Origin: Lunularia cruciata
Taxonomy: Eukaryota > Streptophyta > Marchantiopsida > Lunulariales > Lunulariaceae
Direction of reading: 5' to 3'
Length of the DNA: 64,000 nucleotides
Assembly (NCBI GenBank): GCA_948567375.1
Contig: OX419758.1
Location: 1,741,001-1,805,000, forward strand
The translations under genes and the position numbers were made by a program. Of the stretch, positions 34,431 through 46,900 are shown in pieces. The notes beneath the pieces are model-generated. The model worked only from the letters and a program-made list of their open reading frames with translations, was not told where the DNA came from and did no database searches. Position 1 is the stretch's first letter, and each line of letters begins with the position of its first letter.

Positions 34431-37400
34431 CTACAACTCAAAACTGACAGAATGGTAATGGAAGGCGACTGTTGATGCACTGGAGGACGTATGCTTGTTG
34501 CACTCCGCTGCAACGTCTTCTTGCATTTTAGAGCCACCAGAAACGAGGACACCTACGTTCTTCCCTTGGTACTGTTTTGCCATATCGTCGAATAAGCCTG
34601 AAAAGAGAAAGATATCAGCGAAGTTGGCAAACGGTGGTCTAAAATCATTAAGATCTAAACTTTGCAGGAGCAAAGTTTAGATCTTCAAAGAGTAGTCAAG
34701 ATGCATACATAAAGATTTTTGTAGAGTCCCTGTCTGTAGTTAACTAAGGAGCCATCCAGCGCTAGAAGTTATTAGTTTCAAAGGTGAATCATGGTGACTA
34801 TCAAGACTCAGATATAACATATCACAAAGCATCTTGATCTTGGTATAGGTCTTAATCCAGAGACATGCAGGACCCAGATAGGTTTGACGGTTACCTTTCC
34901 AGTTTGGTCTTTTACCCAAAGACACAGTTCCTTCCCATGAAGTATGGTGTTGTTCGGAAGCTCTAAGCTCTAGATCACCGTTACTTGCGTTCGTTATTAA
35001 GTTGATGGGTGACGGAGGGTACGATTTTGCAAGCACCTGGGCATTGGACTTGGGCGATGTTAATCTATGAATATGAGCCCACAGCATAAGAACAGATCCT
35101 CCGCATCCAACAACGGACAAGAGCAACACAACACAATAGAGCATAGCCCTGTTGAAGTTTGTGAGCTTATCATAGGCACCGGTCACGTTGATGATTCCGA
35201 AGATTATGATGTAACCCAACATGGTAGCAAAGAATGTGGCTGCGACCCACTTGGTGTCTCCTATGCCTCCCAGTACAGACATCTTTCGGACTACTTCCAG
35301 TTGGGGTCCGTCGTACTGTCGTGGACCCTCAGTCAAGTGGGTGAAGCTGTACTGCTGGTAAGATACAATGTCCTCAGATGAGTTCATCTCTTCGTCTTTC
35401 ATAGATTCCACTTTGGAAGTGATATATGCATGAATATTAATCTGCAAACACTGCTCGTAACCAGGAAGAATTTCGCTGGGGTTGATTGTGTCCAGGAGAC
35501 ATAAATCCTTCTGATTTCGCACACAAAAAATAAATTCAACGGATGTTGGAAGGTTTTCTTGTCCGAGCTTATGTCGGTGAAGAATGTCTTTCAGAATAGC
35601 AAGGAAGGGTGTCACCCCAATACCTCCGGCCACCAAGACCAACGACTTGTACCTGCAATCAGACTTAAGGAGTGAGACCTCATAAACTTCACATCTTTAA
35701 TTGGAAGGGAAATGCTTACTGTAAGTATATCAAATATGGAACGAAATGCTGTGCGGAAGAAAAAGGATGCGTCGATTAGTTACTTCAAGTAGAAATTCGA
35801 TTCATCTCCGTAAGGCCCTTCCAAATTAAGCCTGAAACCGAAAGGACATTTAAGCTTTCCAGCTTCCTTGTGGTGTTTGGTGTCGATAAGGGCATCATGT
35901 ATGTTCTTTGTATAAGTTCCAAGAGGCTTGATGTAAATGCAGATCTGGTTCGTCTCGTCCAGCGGGCTAGAGGCAACGCTAAATGGGTGCCATTCAAACT
36001 TGGAGACGCTCGGTAGAAGAACGTACATGAAGCTTAAGGCATTGTACTCCAAGTCTGTACATTGAGTATAATGTTGTGAGTGACTTCATACTCCAGAACT
36101 ACGCACTTTGTGCAGTAATTTGGGTGAGAAAACAAAGGACGTTGAGCTACAAAGACAGGGGACTTGGACCGACAGAAAGTTGATATATACGTACTTTCTG
36201 GCTTGGCAAATTTGAGTTCGATTGCACCGGACGGTAGAACTTTTGTGGATAGTACGTCCACAGATTTCTGAGACTGCACAATGCGTATGAATCGATCGAG
36301 GAAGAAGAGCAATATGGGTGTAACGACGTATACCATTTGTGAAACACAGTGGAAGAGGAAGAAAAGGAGAAACACCAGGTAGAGGTGGTGTGTCATGAAG
36401 AAGATGTTGAAGTGATTCCTTCGTACTCTTTCCAGTGCAGTAACTAGCATAAATAATCCAGCGGCAAGAGCGATAATTCCTGGGAAGAAGGCGATTCCTC
36501 GATTTTGCCACGTCCACAACTGTAAAGCGGATCCCAACTTTAAGTAATGCTCGAATTCCACAACATAAATTACAGTACATGGTTGATATTTATTTCCATT
36601 GTAGTGCTGATGAGTCGCTTTCTGGTTTATCACGTTTACTTAACGGTCAAGGTGGCTATAACATCTTGAAACTGTTATATTATTCAGTGATATTAGGAAA
36701 CTTACCTCTGAAGTGTGATGTATCGAAGGGAAGTAAGAGAAGAACGCAATTCCATGAACGACAAGCAGCCAAACACACATTAGGCCCAGCCATGTGTGGT
36801 ACTTGACTGCACGTTCGAAGGGAACTCCAGTAACCCGCAAAAATGGTGATCCTCTTGATACGGGAATCCATAGAAGAGCAAACGGAATCAATGCTGCCTT
36901 GCCAAGGTAGACTCCGATGTTCTCCAACTTTTGTGCGGATCTGAAAGACACATTTTTCGTTCAAGTTTGTCGTTGAAATCTTCAATCAAGTATCTCTCTT
37001 TCACAATAAGACTCTATCTACGGCCAAAGGTGGGTGCTTAAGATGAAACCAGAATAATTTTGTGACATAGCTACCTGCTGTGAGCTCCCTTCTTTTGTTT
37101 TGTATTGTCGATTAGCTTACTTCTATCCACAGACATCTTGGTCAAGTAGAAGAGAATGAGGAATACATTGACAAATAAGAATATCATATCCGCCAGTGTG
37201 AGCATGCCAAGCGGGCTTCGCAAGATAATTGGTCGTGACCATATGCTCACTTTCGGGTTCTTGTCATCCTGATCATTCCTGGAAAATAACAGCGCTGACT
37301 TGTTAGTTGGCGTCTACCAAGGAACTTTCTCAGATTGATACATCAAAATTGATTCACGTTACAGTGCAGAAAAGCAAGATCAAGTACAAGAATCAAGCTA

Positions 37401-37899
37401 TTAAGATCCAGCTCATGCGGAAATCTACTCACAAGCTGGAAAATGCACTCACTTTGTCGACGGTCTGATCTTCCGGGTTAGAGCTATCACGAAGTAACTC
37501 AGGAAAGCAACAACCATGAAGGGTAGAACTTGTAGCATCCACGTAGACGCTGCAGACGCGAAAAAGTTCCGTATAATGTATAAGTTTCTGATTACGGTCA
37601 ACTAATGGTATGCATTCCAGTTCTTGAATGTGAATATTGATGCCAAAAATTTACCCTCTGCAGAATGTCCGTGTAATTGTAAACGCAAGGACTGCGGTGT
37701 AGATCACATAAATTTTATCCAACTAACCTCTTGTTCCAAGAAAATGTTCAGAGATATGCTCATCTGCCTTCCTTATCCAGTTTCTTGCTGATTGAATGGG
37801 CTGGAGAAACCAGAAGAGATACCACCATATGACGGCTAACCCCATGAGCACCTGCAGTGCCAACTTGGCTTGAGCGGCTCCATTCACGTACTGTGCCAT
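34431..37899 (-). CDS. FRO: FRO-B: ferric-chelate reductase (FRO family), intact, 8 exons, 742 aa
   Basis: Second FRO paralogue, same strand and exon plan as FRO-A. Exons on the minus strand: 37899-37728, 37549-37453, 37278-37075, 36940-36706, 36519-36195, 36054-35784, 35652-34895, 34597-34431. GT-AG introns with consistent phases give one 742-residue frame. Features: first membrane segment VIWWYLFWFLQPI; haem His pair H206-x13-H220 (YHTWLG...VHG); H280/H281 and H293; HPFSVASSP about 367; GPYGDESN about 424; GGIGVTPF about 444; two hydrophobic spans in exon 7; GVLVSGG near the C-terminus, which ends HSVSFEL. Exon 3 (204 bp) matches FRO-C rather than FRO-A (195 bp), and exon 7 (758 bp) is the longest of the three. 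Intron 7 contains a perfect 16-bp hairpin. Predicted role and topology are as for the family; substrate preference is unknown. Confidence 0.93.
34650..34685. repeat. Perfect 16-bp hairpin in FRO-B intron 7
   Basis: Left arm 34650-34665 (AAGATCTAAACTTTGC), loop AGGA, right arm 34670-34685, exactly complementary. It lies about 55 bp upstream of the exon 8 acceptor's branch region in the transcript sense. Confidence 0.9.
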
Positions 37900-38337
37900 T
37901 TGAAATATGTAGATTTGAAGTGGAAATCGATGATTGACGTTTAGCTGGACCGAGCTTGGAGTCGCTCCCTTAGCGAAAACCTAATTTTGCGACCTGCCCA
38001 CACCAAGACAATCAGAAAAGTCGTCAGTGTCTAACAGCAATATGTGCAGTACTGTACTAACATGTGCACAACGGACTCTAGACATTCATTCTAATGTAGT
38101 CATGCATTTATTACTCAGGCCTTTAAACCCCTGAAGTACACGTGGCGGTAGCGAGCGCAGCTATTGAGTAGAATTGACTTACTGGTTCGTCATCAGAGCA
38201 GAAGCAAGGATTGCGAGCGAGCAATTAACTTCAGAACAGGTAGCTCCTCCCCGGAGTATACAGGTCCAGATCCTAACGTTCAAGACTTTGCTCGAGATCC
38301 CGAGCCAAAACTGCTGTGAGACATATGGAGGTGATCG

Positions 38338-38347
38338 GTTATATACC
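38338..38347 (-). promoter_or_regulatory. Putative TATA box of FRO-B
   Basis: Minus strand GGTATATAAC, about 440 bp upstream of the FRO-B ATG, in nearly the same relative position as in FRO-A and FRO-C. Confidence 0.55.
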
Positions 38348-39187
38348 CTTCAGTAGATCCGAAAGCGATGAATGCATGGATCTGTCTCGGAGTTGCTGTA
38401 GCGCAGCATGAAGAGGTAAATTTTGTCAAGGGCGGGCGGAGAATGTTCACGCTTCGAAAATTCACCACAAGGTATATAGATTGGGAAAAGTAACTATATC
38501 GTCCTGGCGTACACAGCCCGACGCACGCCCTGTCTTCTCTAATAATCAAATATTAATCTGGAACTGTAGCTTCATCAAGGAGCCTGGATTAAGCTCACGG
38601 TGAGGAGGTGGTTATGCATAGCACCAGCTATGAGCGACAGGCTTCTTATGAGTACAGCCGGCACTGCACATATTTCAAGATTTGTGGCCCATAAATAGAC
38701 CATATAATATAACTCCAAACCACACACGGTTATAATAACTACAGAAGGCATCTTCATATTAAGACCAGAGGGCTTTTATGCTCCATGCTCTCTTTTGATT
38801 TGTCGGATTATGAGAGCGCTACAATTTAAGGCCAGTGGCCATGACATTCTGGTAAAGTAACTCCGGATCCTGCAAAGACTTTAGTTAATGCGAGCACTAA
38901 TAAAGTTTGGCTTGCCTGCAAGAATATGGTAATATATCGGTACTTCTAGACCAGTTATCCGGAAATTACCCAACGTAGAATATTATTTAAGAAATTACAG
39001 TCTGGAGCTGAGACAAAAACTGAACTCATACCCCATAATCGTACTTTGGCTTGACCGAATAGAAGGGGAACAAAGTAATTCAGGAAGAAATTGGACGATT
39101 ATAGCCTAAGGGTACCGAACGCTACGCTCCACCTAAACAAAGGTTACCAGTGTTCTGGAGTTTCGGTTCATAACTCACCATATCCTA

Positions 39188-39622
39188 TCATGGCTTAAGC
39201 TTGCGATGTAAACAGAATGTTCTTCGATTGAAGTACTTCCGATTCAATCCGGTATCTGTTGGTCTGGCGAGCATGTTACTTAACTTGTTCTTCAGCCTAT
39301 ATTTAGATTGAACAAAGCTGGGCTTGCAATCCATGTAGTTCAGCTTGTGTCTGGGCGAGCCAGACGTGAGCTGAGCTCGTGCTGCGTCTCCTGTTCCTTT
39401 ATCGCTTTTGAGTTGACCACAATATCCATCACGAGTCTCCGGCACGTCGAACATGGTCTTAAAGACTGAATTGAACATCAAGCTAAACGTCACATCCTTG
39501 TTAAAGTCAACTATATTAAGTCGACGAGATATGCGGTCGCGGATATATGAAAAGGCTATCTTAAGACCTTCAGGTACATCCAGGGGAGGCTCGTCACGCA
39601 GACAACTGACAGGCGTTCCCAC
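39188..39622 (-). CDS. Unrecognised ORF, 144 codons (doubtful)
   Basis: The longest open frame between FRO-B and the Y elements, about 1.3 kb upstream of FRO-B on the same strand. The start reads MGTPVSCLRDEPPLDVPEGL and the C-terminal part is strongly basic (RLKNKL, RKYFNRR, HRKLKP). No signal peptide, membrane span or family motif is visible. It could be a small gene, an exon or chance. Confidence 0.25.
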   Translation of the reverse strand: MGTPVSCLRDEPPLDVPEGLKIAFSYIRDRISRRLNIVDFNKDVTFSLMFNSVFKTMFDVPETRDGYCGQLKSDKGTGDAARAQLTSGSPRHKLNYMDCKPSFVQSKYRLKNKLSNMLARPTDTGLNRKYFNRRTFCLHRKLKP

Positions 39623-42212
39623 CTTTATACTTGAGGCAACATTTCAGGGTGATCTTGGGTGAAGTGTAGTTTATGATTGCGAAACAGTATGATTGAAAGA
39701 AAGTTCAGCTGATAACAGACCCCCGGCGTTCACCTTAGCTGAGATTCAAATTTTAATTTCAGGGATTCTTTAGAAACCACTACCAATTGAAAACGAACAT
39801 TTTCAGCCATTATAAAGCATCCTAATCTTTGATCCGGAATAGGTCGCCCGCTTGAGTTGCTAAACTGAAATTGACATTTGGTACCAACCCATTGCCAATT
39901 TGATCGACCATTATTCTAAACCAGGACGACATCAAGCTGAGCTCATTCCCCAGTGAGATTTTCTTTCTTGTCAAGATCTGTAGTGCTGAAGCATCAGAGA
40001 CATGGCAGTAAATGTGAGACGAAATTACCGGACACATTCATATACATAACTTCTCATATACCTGAGATACACCTGTCACATTACATGGTTGTACCTTATG
40101 TGTACAGTTAGGTAACGGCGATGAACACATCATGTAATTCAGAGGCTATGTCATGGTGAGTTTTGTCACAAGCTGCTGCTGAGTGACATGTGTTCTGAAT
40201 CTTAGTGCCTCAAAGCCAAAGGGACTAAATACTGGCTTCCCAATTCATCATAAGAATGTCAAGCCCCAATTTAAAAATTCTTGCACTTACCCTCTGGGAC
40301 GAGAAAGGAAACAATGGGCCAGGAATGCGAGCTATCCATCAAACTATTTGATAACCGATCATGACAGAGTTTAACATCACTACGGATAACCAGTTTATTT
40401 CCTCTAATTCGAATATATTATTCGCAACAAATTGCTGATTCGCACTAAGATTGTTATCTAATTTTGTTATCCTGTTAACCTACTTCAATCGTAAGGGCTT
40501 CTAGTTAACTTTTTTCAGTTACGCATGAGATTTCTCCTTGAGTGTTTCTCCAACCTGGAGAAGATTTCCGTTGTTTACTGTCCTTTTCACAGTGTTTCGT
40601 GCATTTGGTTCTTTCAATGGGTACTAGTTCGTAAATTTCGCCCTTTCGCCCTCTCCACTGCCGAGATCTGGATAGGGATTGGATGTTTGTTTCTTCCTAG
40701 TCAAATTTCAACGTTCCTTCGACCGGAATAAAACTTATCTTGGGTGTTGAGACTGTTTGAGGTTCCCCGGAATGATGTAGCCGCACTGCATGATCACTTG
40801 GAATCTCCATTCTCCATGTCTATTAGCAGTCACTTGCAATTGGCTCGCGTGTGTTAGACATATGGACATGCGTGTGAACATGCAACAGACATAATCATCC
40901 CGAAGCCTAGTTCTAGTTTCCTCCTGTTTTAAGTAAGTTCTTCTACGTTGTACGATGTCGGTTAATCGGAACTAAGCATCCCGTTTGAGTACCACGAATC
41001 CGTGCTAGTTGGAGTCCATGGCTTTTACTCCGTCCTCTGTGTTGATGCATTTCAGCGTTCCAAATTTTGACAGCACATACTGAATGTTCAAGTTTCACAG
41101 CATCAGTAATAGTTTCTAGCGTTCGCACGTCATTTAGTGTCGCCGTATACGACAATTCAGGCATTGCCCATTTACTCCATGAAATGAGAACCCTGGGGTT
41201 CTCACCTGGCTGTCAGGTATGAGAACACACTGACTTGAATGACAAGACTGATTAGGTTTCCCCGATGTTTGTGCTTCGGGCCGTCGAGTTTCCACGTCTT
41301 TCTGATCTTGGATGAAACTGTTCCCAACTCTATACAATCACACAACACTATGTGCACATTCACCAAGTAATTACAGTACTTGTATCTAGATCTAAGTTGC
41401 TTCCTTGTCATATGCATATGCGCAGTGTATTGTACTTCCGAACTTAAGCACAGCTGCACAAGTGTATAGACGCTGTATCATGATCAGCCGTGTGTTCCGA
41501 GTTGTTTTAATTTGCGTGTAAACTCTGTGGAGAACATCGCTCGTCTGAACTACCCTGTCAAATTACTTCTGTAATTTATTGGTATCATTCATAGTGATGC
41601 CCATTTTCTCTGCATGGGCATATTACCAAATTCCCTGGATATAATGATGGAAAGAAACCCCAGAAATTATTTTACATCAGAGGTTGAGTAAATTTTCTCT
41701 GGAGCGGGCTCCCTCGCTTATGTTTTGGTGAATGAAGACTTAAGTCGAAAGGAAGTGGAGGGATGAAATAAAACAAATCGAAGATGCCACTGTCGAATAC
41801 TGTGATCAGATATTCCGGCAAGCATTAAGATGCACATGTTAGCGTGGGACTTCTTGAGTACATCTTTCCAAACAGACATATAATTGGCGTTTGAAGACTC
41901 ATGGATCCCTGATAAGATTTCTGTAGCATATTTGACGGATCGAATTTACTGTAAGTTTCTCTAAGTCCGGAATTATAGTTTGATAAAGCTTCTGCCCCAG
42001 CGCTCTCGCAATTTTGAGATGGATATGAAGATTGACGCACCACACGACCAAGTCCAAGATGCAGTACGATCATTCCCCTTCGAACGTCTGTTGCAGAACA
42101 GAGCAATTCGAAATCATGTTTACATGGCAATAACACCTACGAAATTGAAGAACTCTGATTCGATGTCCCCCAGAGTTGAGCTCATCAGACGTTTGCTGTT
42201 TGTATAGGCTGT

Positions 42213-42240
42213 CTGAATGCACGAACTCTCGTGCATTCAG
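42213..42240. repeat. Perfect 12-bp hairpin
   Basis: CTGAATGCACGA at 42213-42224, loop ACTC, exact complement at 42229-42240. Confidence 0.85.
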
Positions 42241-43552
42241 CCTGCACCAGCTGAATGAGATTCTTCAACATTTAAGAGTGAAAGCTTTAGACGGAAATCG
42301 ATAGAAAATTACAGATTTTTAACCCAGCTGGAATACAATTGTTTCAACTGTAGGACGGATTCTGTGTCTTTACAACCGTAACCAGATCCTATTTTAATGT
42401 ATATCTTTTATAATCGAGCGTTGTTCGGAAACAACAGTGATTTTTGATAGTTTGGTGAAGTTTGGAGTTTGAAGCGTGGCTCCGAACACTCCACCGAAAC
42501 ACACGATGAATCGATCATCGGTGTGTTTAGTGTAGAGGAGTTTGCAGCGTACTAGATCTCACAGGGAGCAACATTGCTCCGAAACACATCAGTGATAATA
42601 GTTTAGTGGAGTTTATAAGGTGAACTAGATCACACTATATACTAGATCGCACGGATGAACTCCTCTCGCCTATATTCGAAATCGACATGACGTAAGTGGA
42701 AATATGAACCAGATAAATAAAACATAGAGACAAATCCATTTTATTGCTGTGTGTCCAGTGTACACACACGTCTCCTAATTCCTCACTGCCTAAAATTGAC
42801 TTCTGATCGTACGTGATCAGTACCTCGCAGTGTGTACACTGCCAATCTCTCATGTTCGTTGTCGTTTCTCTCGCCATTACTATATCACTCCTTTGCAAAT
42901 GCGCATTTGCAACTTCAGCATTGACATTACATCATGATGAATATGGTTCGGAGAAGCGGAGGAACGGTCACTGTTCTGTCGGCACAGACTACTGAAAACC
43001 GTCCGAATAGCAAGGCTGTTGGCGAACATTGTCCTAGACTCCGGAGTGAAAGGGCTATCAGGGGGACAAAGGCAATCATGTATACATATATGCCGAATCG
43101 CGTCCTGTTGTAAGGACGCGTTTGAAGCAATCCAAAGTTGAGGGCATGTTAACCTGAGTATCGCTGACAAATTTGAGAAACATACCGTAAATTACGGTAC
43201 TTCTCTTTATATTTGATTCATTTTGGATCAAATATAATCATCACGGCTCACGGGTTCTCAAAATTGGAACGTGATTACTTTTCCACTTTCTTGAACGATA
43301 AGATATTGCCTTCCGCGTGCATGATAGTTCTAACGGCGGACGAGCTTACCCAGCACGGGACAAGAGGTTTGGAATCATCGGGAGTTCCGTCTGTGATAGT
43401 CTTCCATCTACTTAGTCATCCTCTACTGTAGCTTCGACATACACGGAAGCTTCTCGCGTGTTCTTCTCTACCGCCTTTACTGTCTGTACAAGATTATTGC
43501 TACAAAGAAACGAACGAACTATCTCGCCTCTTGGCCTTTGAGAATGTGAAAA

Positions 43553-43636
43553 GGAAATTTGCTTTCGACGCTAGTTGACCGGCATTCCGAGGAGCAGTGA
43601 CTTGCTCTTCGGAATGCCAGTCAAAAGCAAATTTCT
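43553..43636. repeat. Long imperfect inverted repeat
   Basis: AAATTTGCTTT...TTGACCGGCATTCCGA on the left (43557-43591) pairs with TCGGAATGCCAGTCAAAAGC on the right (43609-43628), followed by AAATTT. There is a mismatch bubble and a short loop. It immediately precedes the tandem repeats and Y homology. Confidence 0.7.
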
Positions 43637-43670
43637 TACTATTGTACGAAAGCAACTTTTCAGGTTGACG

Positions 43671-43744
43671 GACCCTACGCGAGATACGCGAGATACCGTT
43701 TCGGAGGGACCCTACGCGAGATACGCGAGATACCGTTTCGGAGG
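43671..43744 (+). repeat. Exact 37-bp tandem duplication
   Basis: Two identical units begin GACCCTACGCGAGATACGCG at 43671 and 43708. Exact identity implies a recent event in an otherwise decayed locus. Confidence 0.9.
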
Positions 43745-44335
43745 GAGTGATTATCCATTCCTCTAGATGGGTGGCGAGTGCAACAGCAGGTCACAAGGTT
43801 TCTAAGTATAGGGGCATGCAGCGAGGTCACTTTTTTGTTCCTCTAACCTTGGAGTTATATGGAGCGATCGCAAGGTTTCCAAGTATAGGGGCATGCAACG
43901 AGGTCACTTTTTTGTTCCTCTAGCCTTGGAGTTATATGGAGCGATGGCCACTGCATTTGACACATTTGTTGGGGAGTGTGCGAGAGCTTATCGCGAGTTA
44001 GGCGTCAGGGGTACCACTCTCACTCTCATACTTTGTAGCTTACTTTAGACAGCGTGTATCCATTGCTGTACAGAAGGCAATGGCTGGTGCAATCCATAGG
44101 AGAGCAATCACATTAGGTGATGTTTCTTTGGATGCTCCAATTGTGTGTAGACCGTACGACTTGCATAGCTCGGATATCTTAGGTGCGGTAGGGCAGATTT
44201 CTCATACATACTCTATTGGGGCTTAGCCCCATGTTACCTTTTTTGTCTCTCCCTTGTATGGCTTGATGGGATCTTCCCATCTTTCTTTTTTCATACGCGG
44301 TCGCCTTTTTTCTTTTCTTTTTATTTTTTAGGTTG
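43745..44335 (+). pseudogene. Element Y, plus-strand copy: C-terminal coding remnant and 3' end
   Basis: In shifting plus frames this reads WVASATAGHKVSKYRGMQRG, then FVPLTLELYG, YFVAYFRQRVSIAVQKAM, AIHRRAITLGDV and DAPIVCRPYDLHSSDILGA. It stops at TAG inside GGGGCTTAGCCCC (about 44209-44222). The same peptide order occurs in the minus-strand copy at 44410-44994. A 77-bp tandem duplication (43794-43870, 43871-43947) and a frameshift break it. After the stop the sequence continues to CATACGCGGTCGCC and a T-rich tail. I do not recognise the protein family. Confidence 0.65.
43794..43947 (+). repeat. 77-bp tandem duplication within Y
   Basis: Units start CAAGGTTTCTAAG (43794) and CAAGGTTTCCAAG (43871) and differ at only a few positions. 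77 is not a multiple of 3, so the duplication shifts the reading frame of the Y coding remnant. Confidence 0.9.
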
Positions 44336-44409
44336 GCCTTAATATATATAAAGTAATATTTAATTTGAAATTCAAGGAGTCATATTATCATATTTTGATT
44401 TTATTATTA

Positions 44410-44994
44410 TTAATTTAAAATTTGGGGAAAAAAGCCAACCACATTGAACACAAGAAGGATGGGAAGACCCCATGAAGGCTCACAAGGGAGAAACAAAAGA
44501 GATTGAAGGAGGCTAAGGCTAGGCCCCAATAGTTTGGATATCATAAATTGCCTTATTGCACCTAAAATCTTAGAGCTAAGCAAGTTGTAAGGTCTACAAA
44601 CTATTGGAGCATCGGACCAAACATCATCTAGAGTGATTACTCTTTTCTGGATTGCATCAACCAATGCTCTCTATAGAGCAATGGAAACCCGCTGCCTAAA
44701 GTATACTACAAAGTATGAGAGTGAAAATGGTACTCCTTGGTTTCTAATATGATAAGCTATTGTGCACTCCTTGACCAATTTGTCAAACTCCATATCCATC
44801 ACTCTATTTAACTCCAAGGCTAGAAGAACAAAGAGGTGACTTGGTTGCATGACTCTATACTTGGAGATCTTAGGGGGGAGAGCAATGCTCACTGCCCATC
44901 CATGAGGATCAAAAATCACTCTCTCCAAATTTGCATCCCAAGAAAGGTCTATAACCATAACATCCACCACTCTCACTTGATCAACTTCTATCAA
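44410..44994 (-). pseudogene. Element Y, minus-strand copy: coding remnant with one in-frame stop, convergent with the plus copy
   Basis: An open frame of 107 codons (44994-44671) ends at a TAG. The same frame continues for 84 more codons (44664-44410). It reads DPHGWAVSIALPPKISKYR, SHLFVLLALELNRVM, FVVYFRQRVSIAL, stop, AIQKRVITLDDV and APIVCRPYNLLSSKILGA. It then runs through the degenerate 3' region (TTGGGGCCTAGCC, TCTTCCCATCCTTC, GTGGTTGGC plus T-run), homologous to that of other Y copies. Differences from the plus copy are often at third codon positions, showing past protein-level constraint. The frame appears to extend upstream of 44994 in degraded form. Family unknown. Confidence 0.65.
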
Positions 44995-45559
44995 GTATAA
45001 GTATGCTCTGAACCATGTTGTTTCATAGAATATGAATACTCATTCAAAGCAAGGTATACACTCTCTCATGCCATAATAAACACTATATCCTTGATGCTAT
45101 CATGGGTAGTTATCCTTTGTCCTCCATATGAACACGGTATCATAATTTAAAACTTTAATAAAAATTAAATGAATTTTGTGAATATAAAAATGACAATTAT
45201 TTTAAAATAACATGGATGGATGGATGCGTATAAATTTACCTATTGTCTTCTTAATATTCTCATTGATATCTTTTTATCTAATAAAGTTATGCTTTTCTAT
45301 GATAGAAGGACAGGCTGTGGATTTTGACATAATACTTTCTCTTGGATAAAAAGTTTAGTTTCTTGTCTGAATAATTTACTATGGCATTCTATTCCCAGTT
45401 AGGTTTACAACATCTAATAATCTAGTGCCTCTTGTCCAATAAATGTGCTTTTTGTTTTCGCTTCAAACCAAACCAATGTGCTTTTTGGTTTCGCTTCAAA
45501 CGTTATAATTTTTATATATATTTATTTTATCAAACGTTATTATTACTGTATATTATATG

Positions 45560-45616
<57 letters not shown>

Positions 45617-46900
45617 GATGTATTTAAGATATGGAATACACAGGAGTCCATAATGTCATTCATGATATAAAAATCTACTATTTATCTTTTTAAATTTTAA
45701 TATAAATTGAAGAGTGATTAGATTCACTTATTGCACTTTCTCGATATGCGAGTAAAGATTTCTCGATGACTTTCATGAATAGATAACATATTCTATTTAA
45801 TATGATGGACCCCCAACTAAATAAGGATATTATCAGAAATAAGAAACTAGCCTAGAGAAATATCTATCATTGCCACTAGAGACAAGAAGCATCATTACAC
45901 CATGGCAATCATATAGAGATTTTCGTGCATTTTAATTATCTCTTTGGAAAGATAGTAAAAGATTCTCTAAATTGTTAAAATATGATTTGAATTAACCATG
46001 GTTACCAATTAAGAATTATAGTCTTATCTATTAGATTTTTCCCCATCCAGCTTCAATTCTACTACAAGAAGTGATTTGATTCTTGCCCATTTGTTTTGCT
46101 ATGACTTTATAGTTTTGCATAGGGTTTTAGCTTTCTTCCTCAAATCTTGTGCTTGCCTTTCACTTTTTTCATTTCTTTTTACTTCGTATTTCTTTCAATT
46201 TTGGCTTTGTAATATATTTAATTTAACTAAAAAATAGAATAAATAAATAAATTTTTTATCCATGGTGAAGCAAACTCTAGAGCGTAGGGAAATTCTCTGT
46301 CAACTTATGACGTAGGGATGTTCAACAAACTTACAGTAGCTTGTTTCTATATCAACAATTTGCTCAACAAGAGAGAGTAGTCAATGCTGCTGTGGTCTAA
46401 CTCACGGTCAAAATTTCTAACTAAATGACAGGATTTGGAAGTCTTATTTGTTTATATCCTCAATAATCATCGGATTATCAAGTAAACTACATACTTGGGA
46501 TCATTTGTCAAAAACGACCTTTTACGTGTAACCAATGACGCAGCTTAGTGGATCTACCTTTTAAAAATGTTGGTTGGAAAATTGCTCTTCTTCACTCAGT
46601 TTTCTATTGATTACATATATCCTACTAAAAACAGAGCTTCAGCTTATTGTAATCTAATTTTCCTTATAGTAGGTGGCCATTGTCAAGCATTCTTGCGTCC
46701 AGTGTTTGTACACGAAAATAAATGATTTATCACGCAAATCAATCAGTGCATTCGGTAACTTTGTATTACATGCAGTTGTTCTTCAATGTTCTGGAATTTT
46801 CCAATTGCTACATCACCCAAGATCTCTGGAAGGTTTAATTAAAGCCAGGTGAAGAAAGACAAGATCAAATCATGAAGAATTCGGATTTGGTTTCTAAAAC
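44995..46900. other. AT-rich intergenic, no gene recognised
   Basis: Very AT-rich. The first 60-80 bp may be degraded upstream coding sequence of the minus-strand Y copy. The remainder holds one long TA microsatellite and nothing else I can support. Confidence 0.5.
45560..45614. repeat. (TA)n microsatellite
   Basis: Uninterrupted TA repeat of about 27 units. Confidence 0.95.

Larger units (their letters stand above)
38350..43550. other. Long intergenic region without a recognised gene
   Basis: About 5 kb of moderate-GC sequence. The longest frames are minus-strand 39188-39622 (144 codons) and 41825-42136 (103 codons), plus several of 60-90 codons. None carries a motif I recognise and none repeats elsewhere in the window. 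A perfect hairpin lies at 42213-42240. Confidence 0.45.

Noticed and set aside
36086-36580. 164-codon minus-strand ORF
   Set aside because: Out-of-frame shadow of FRO-B exon 5 and its introns.
45432-45653. 73-codon ORF with a long Tyr-Ile repeat
   Set aside because: Translation of the TA microsatellite.
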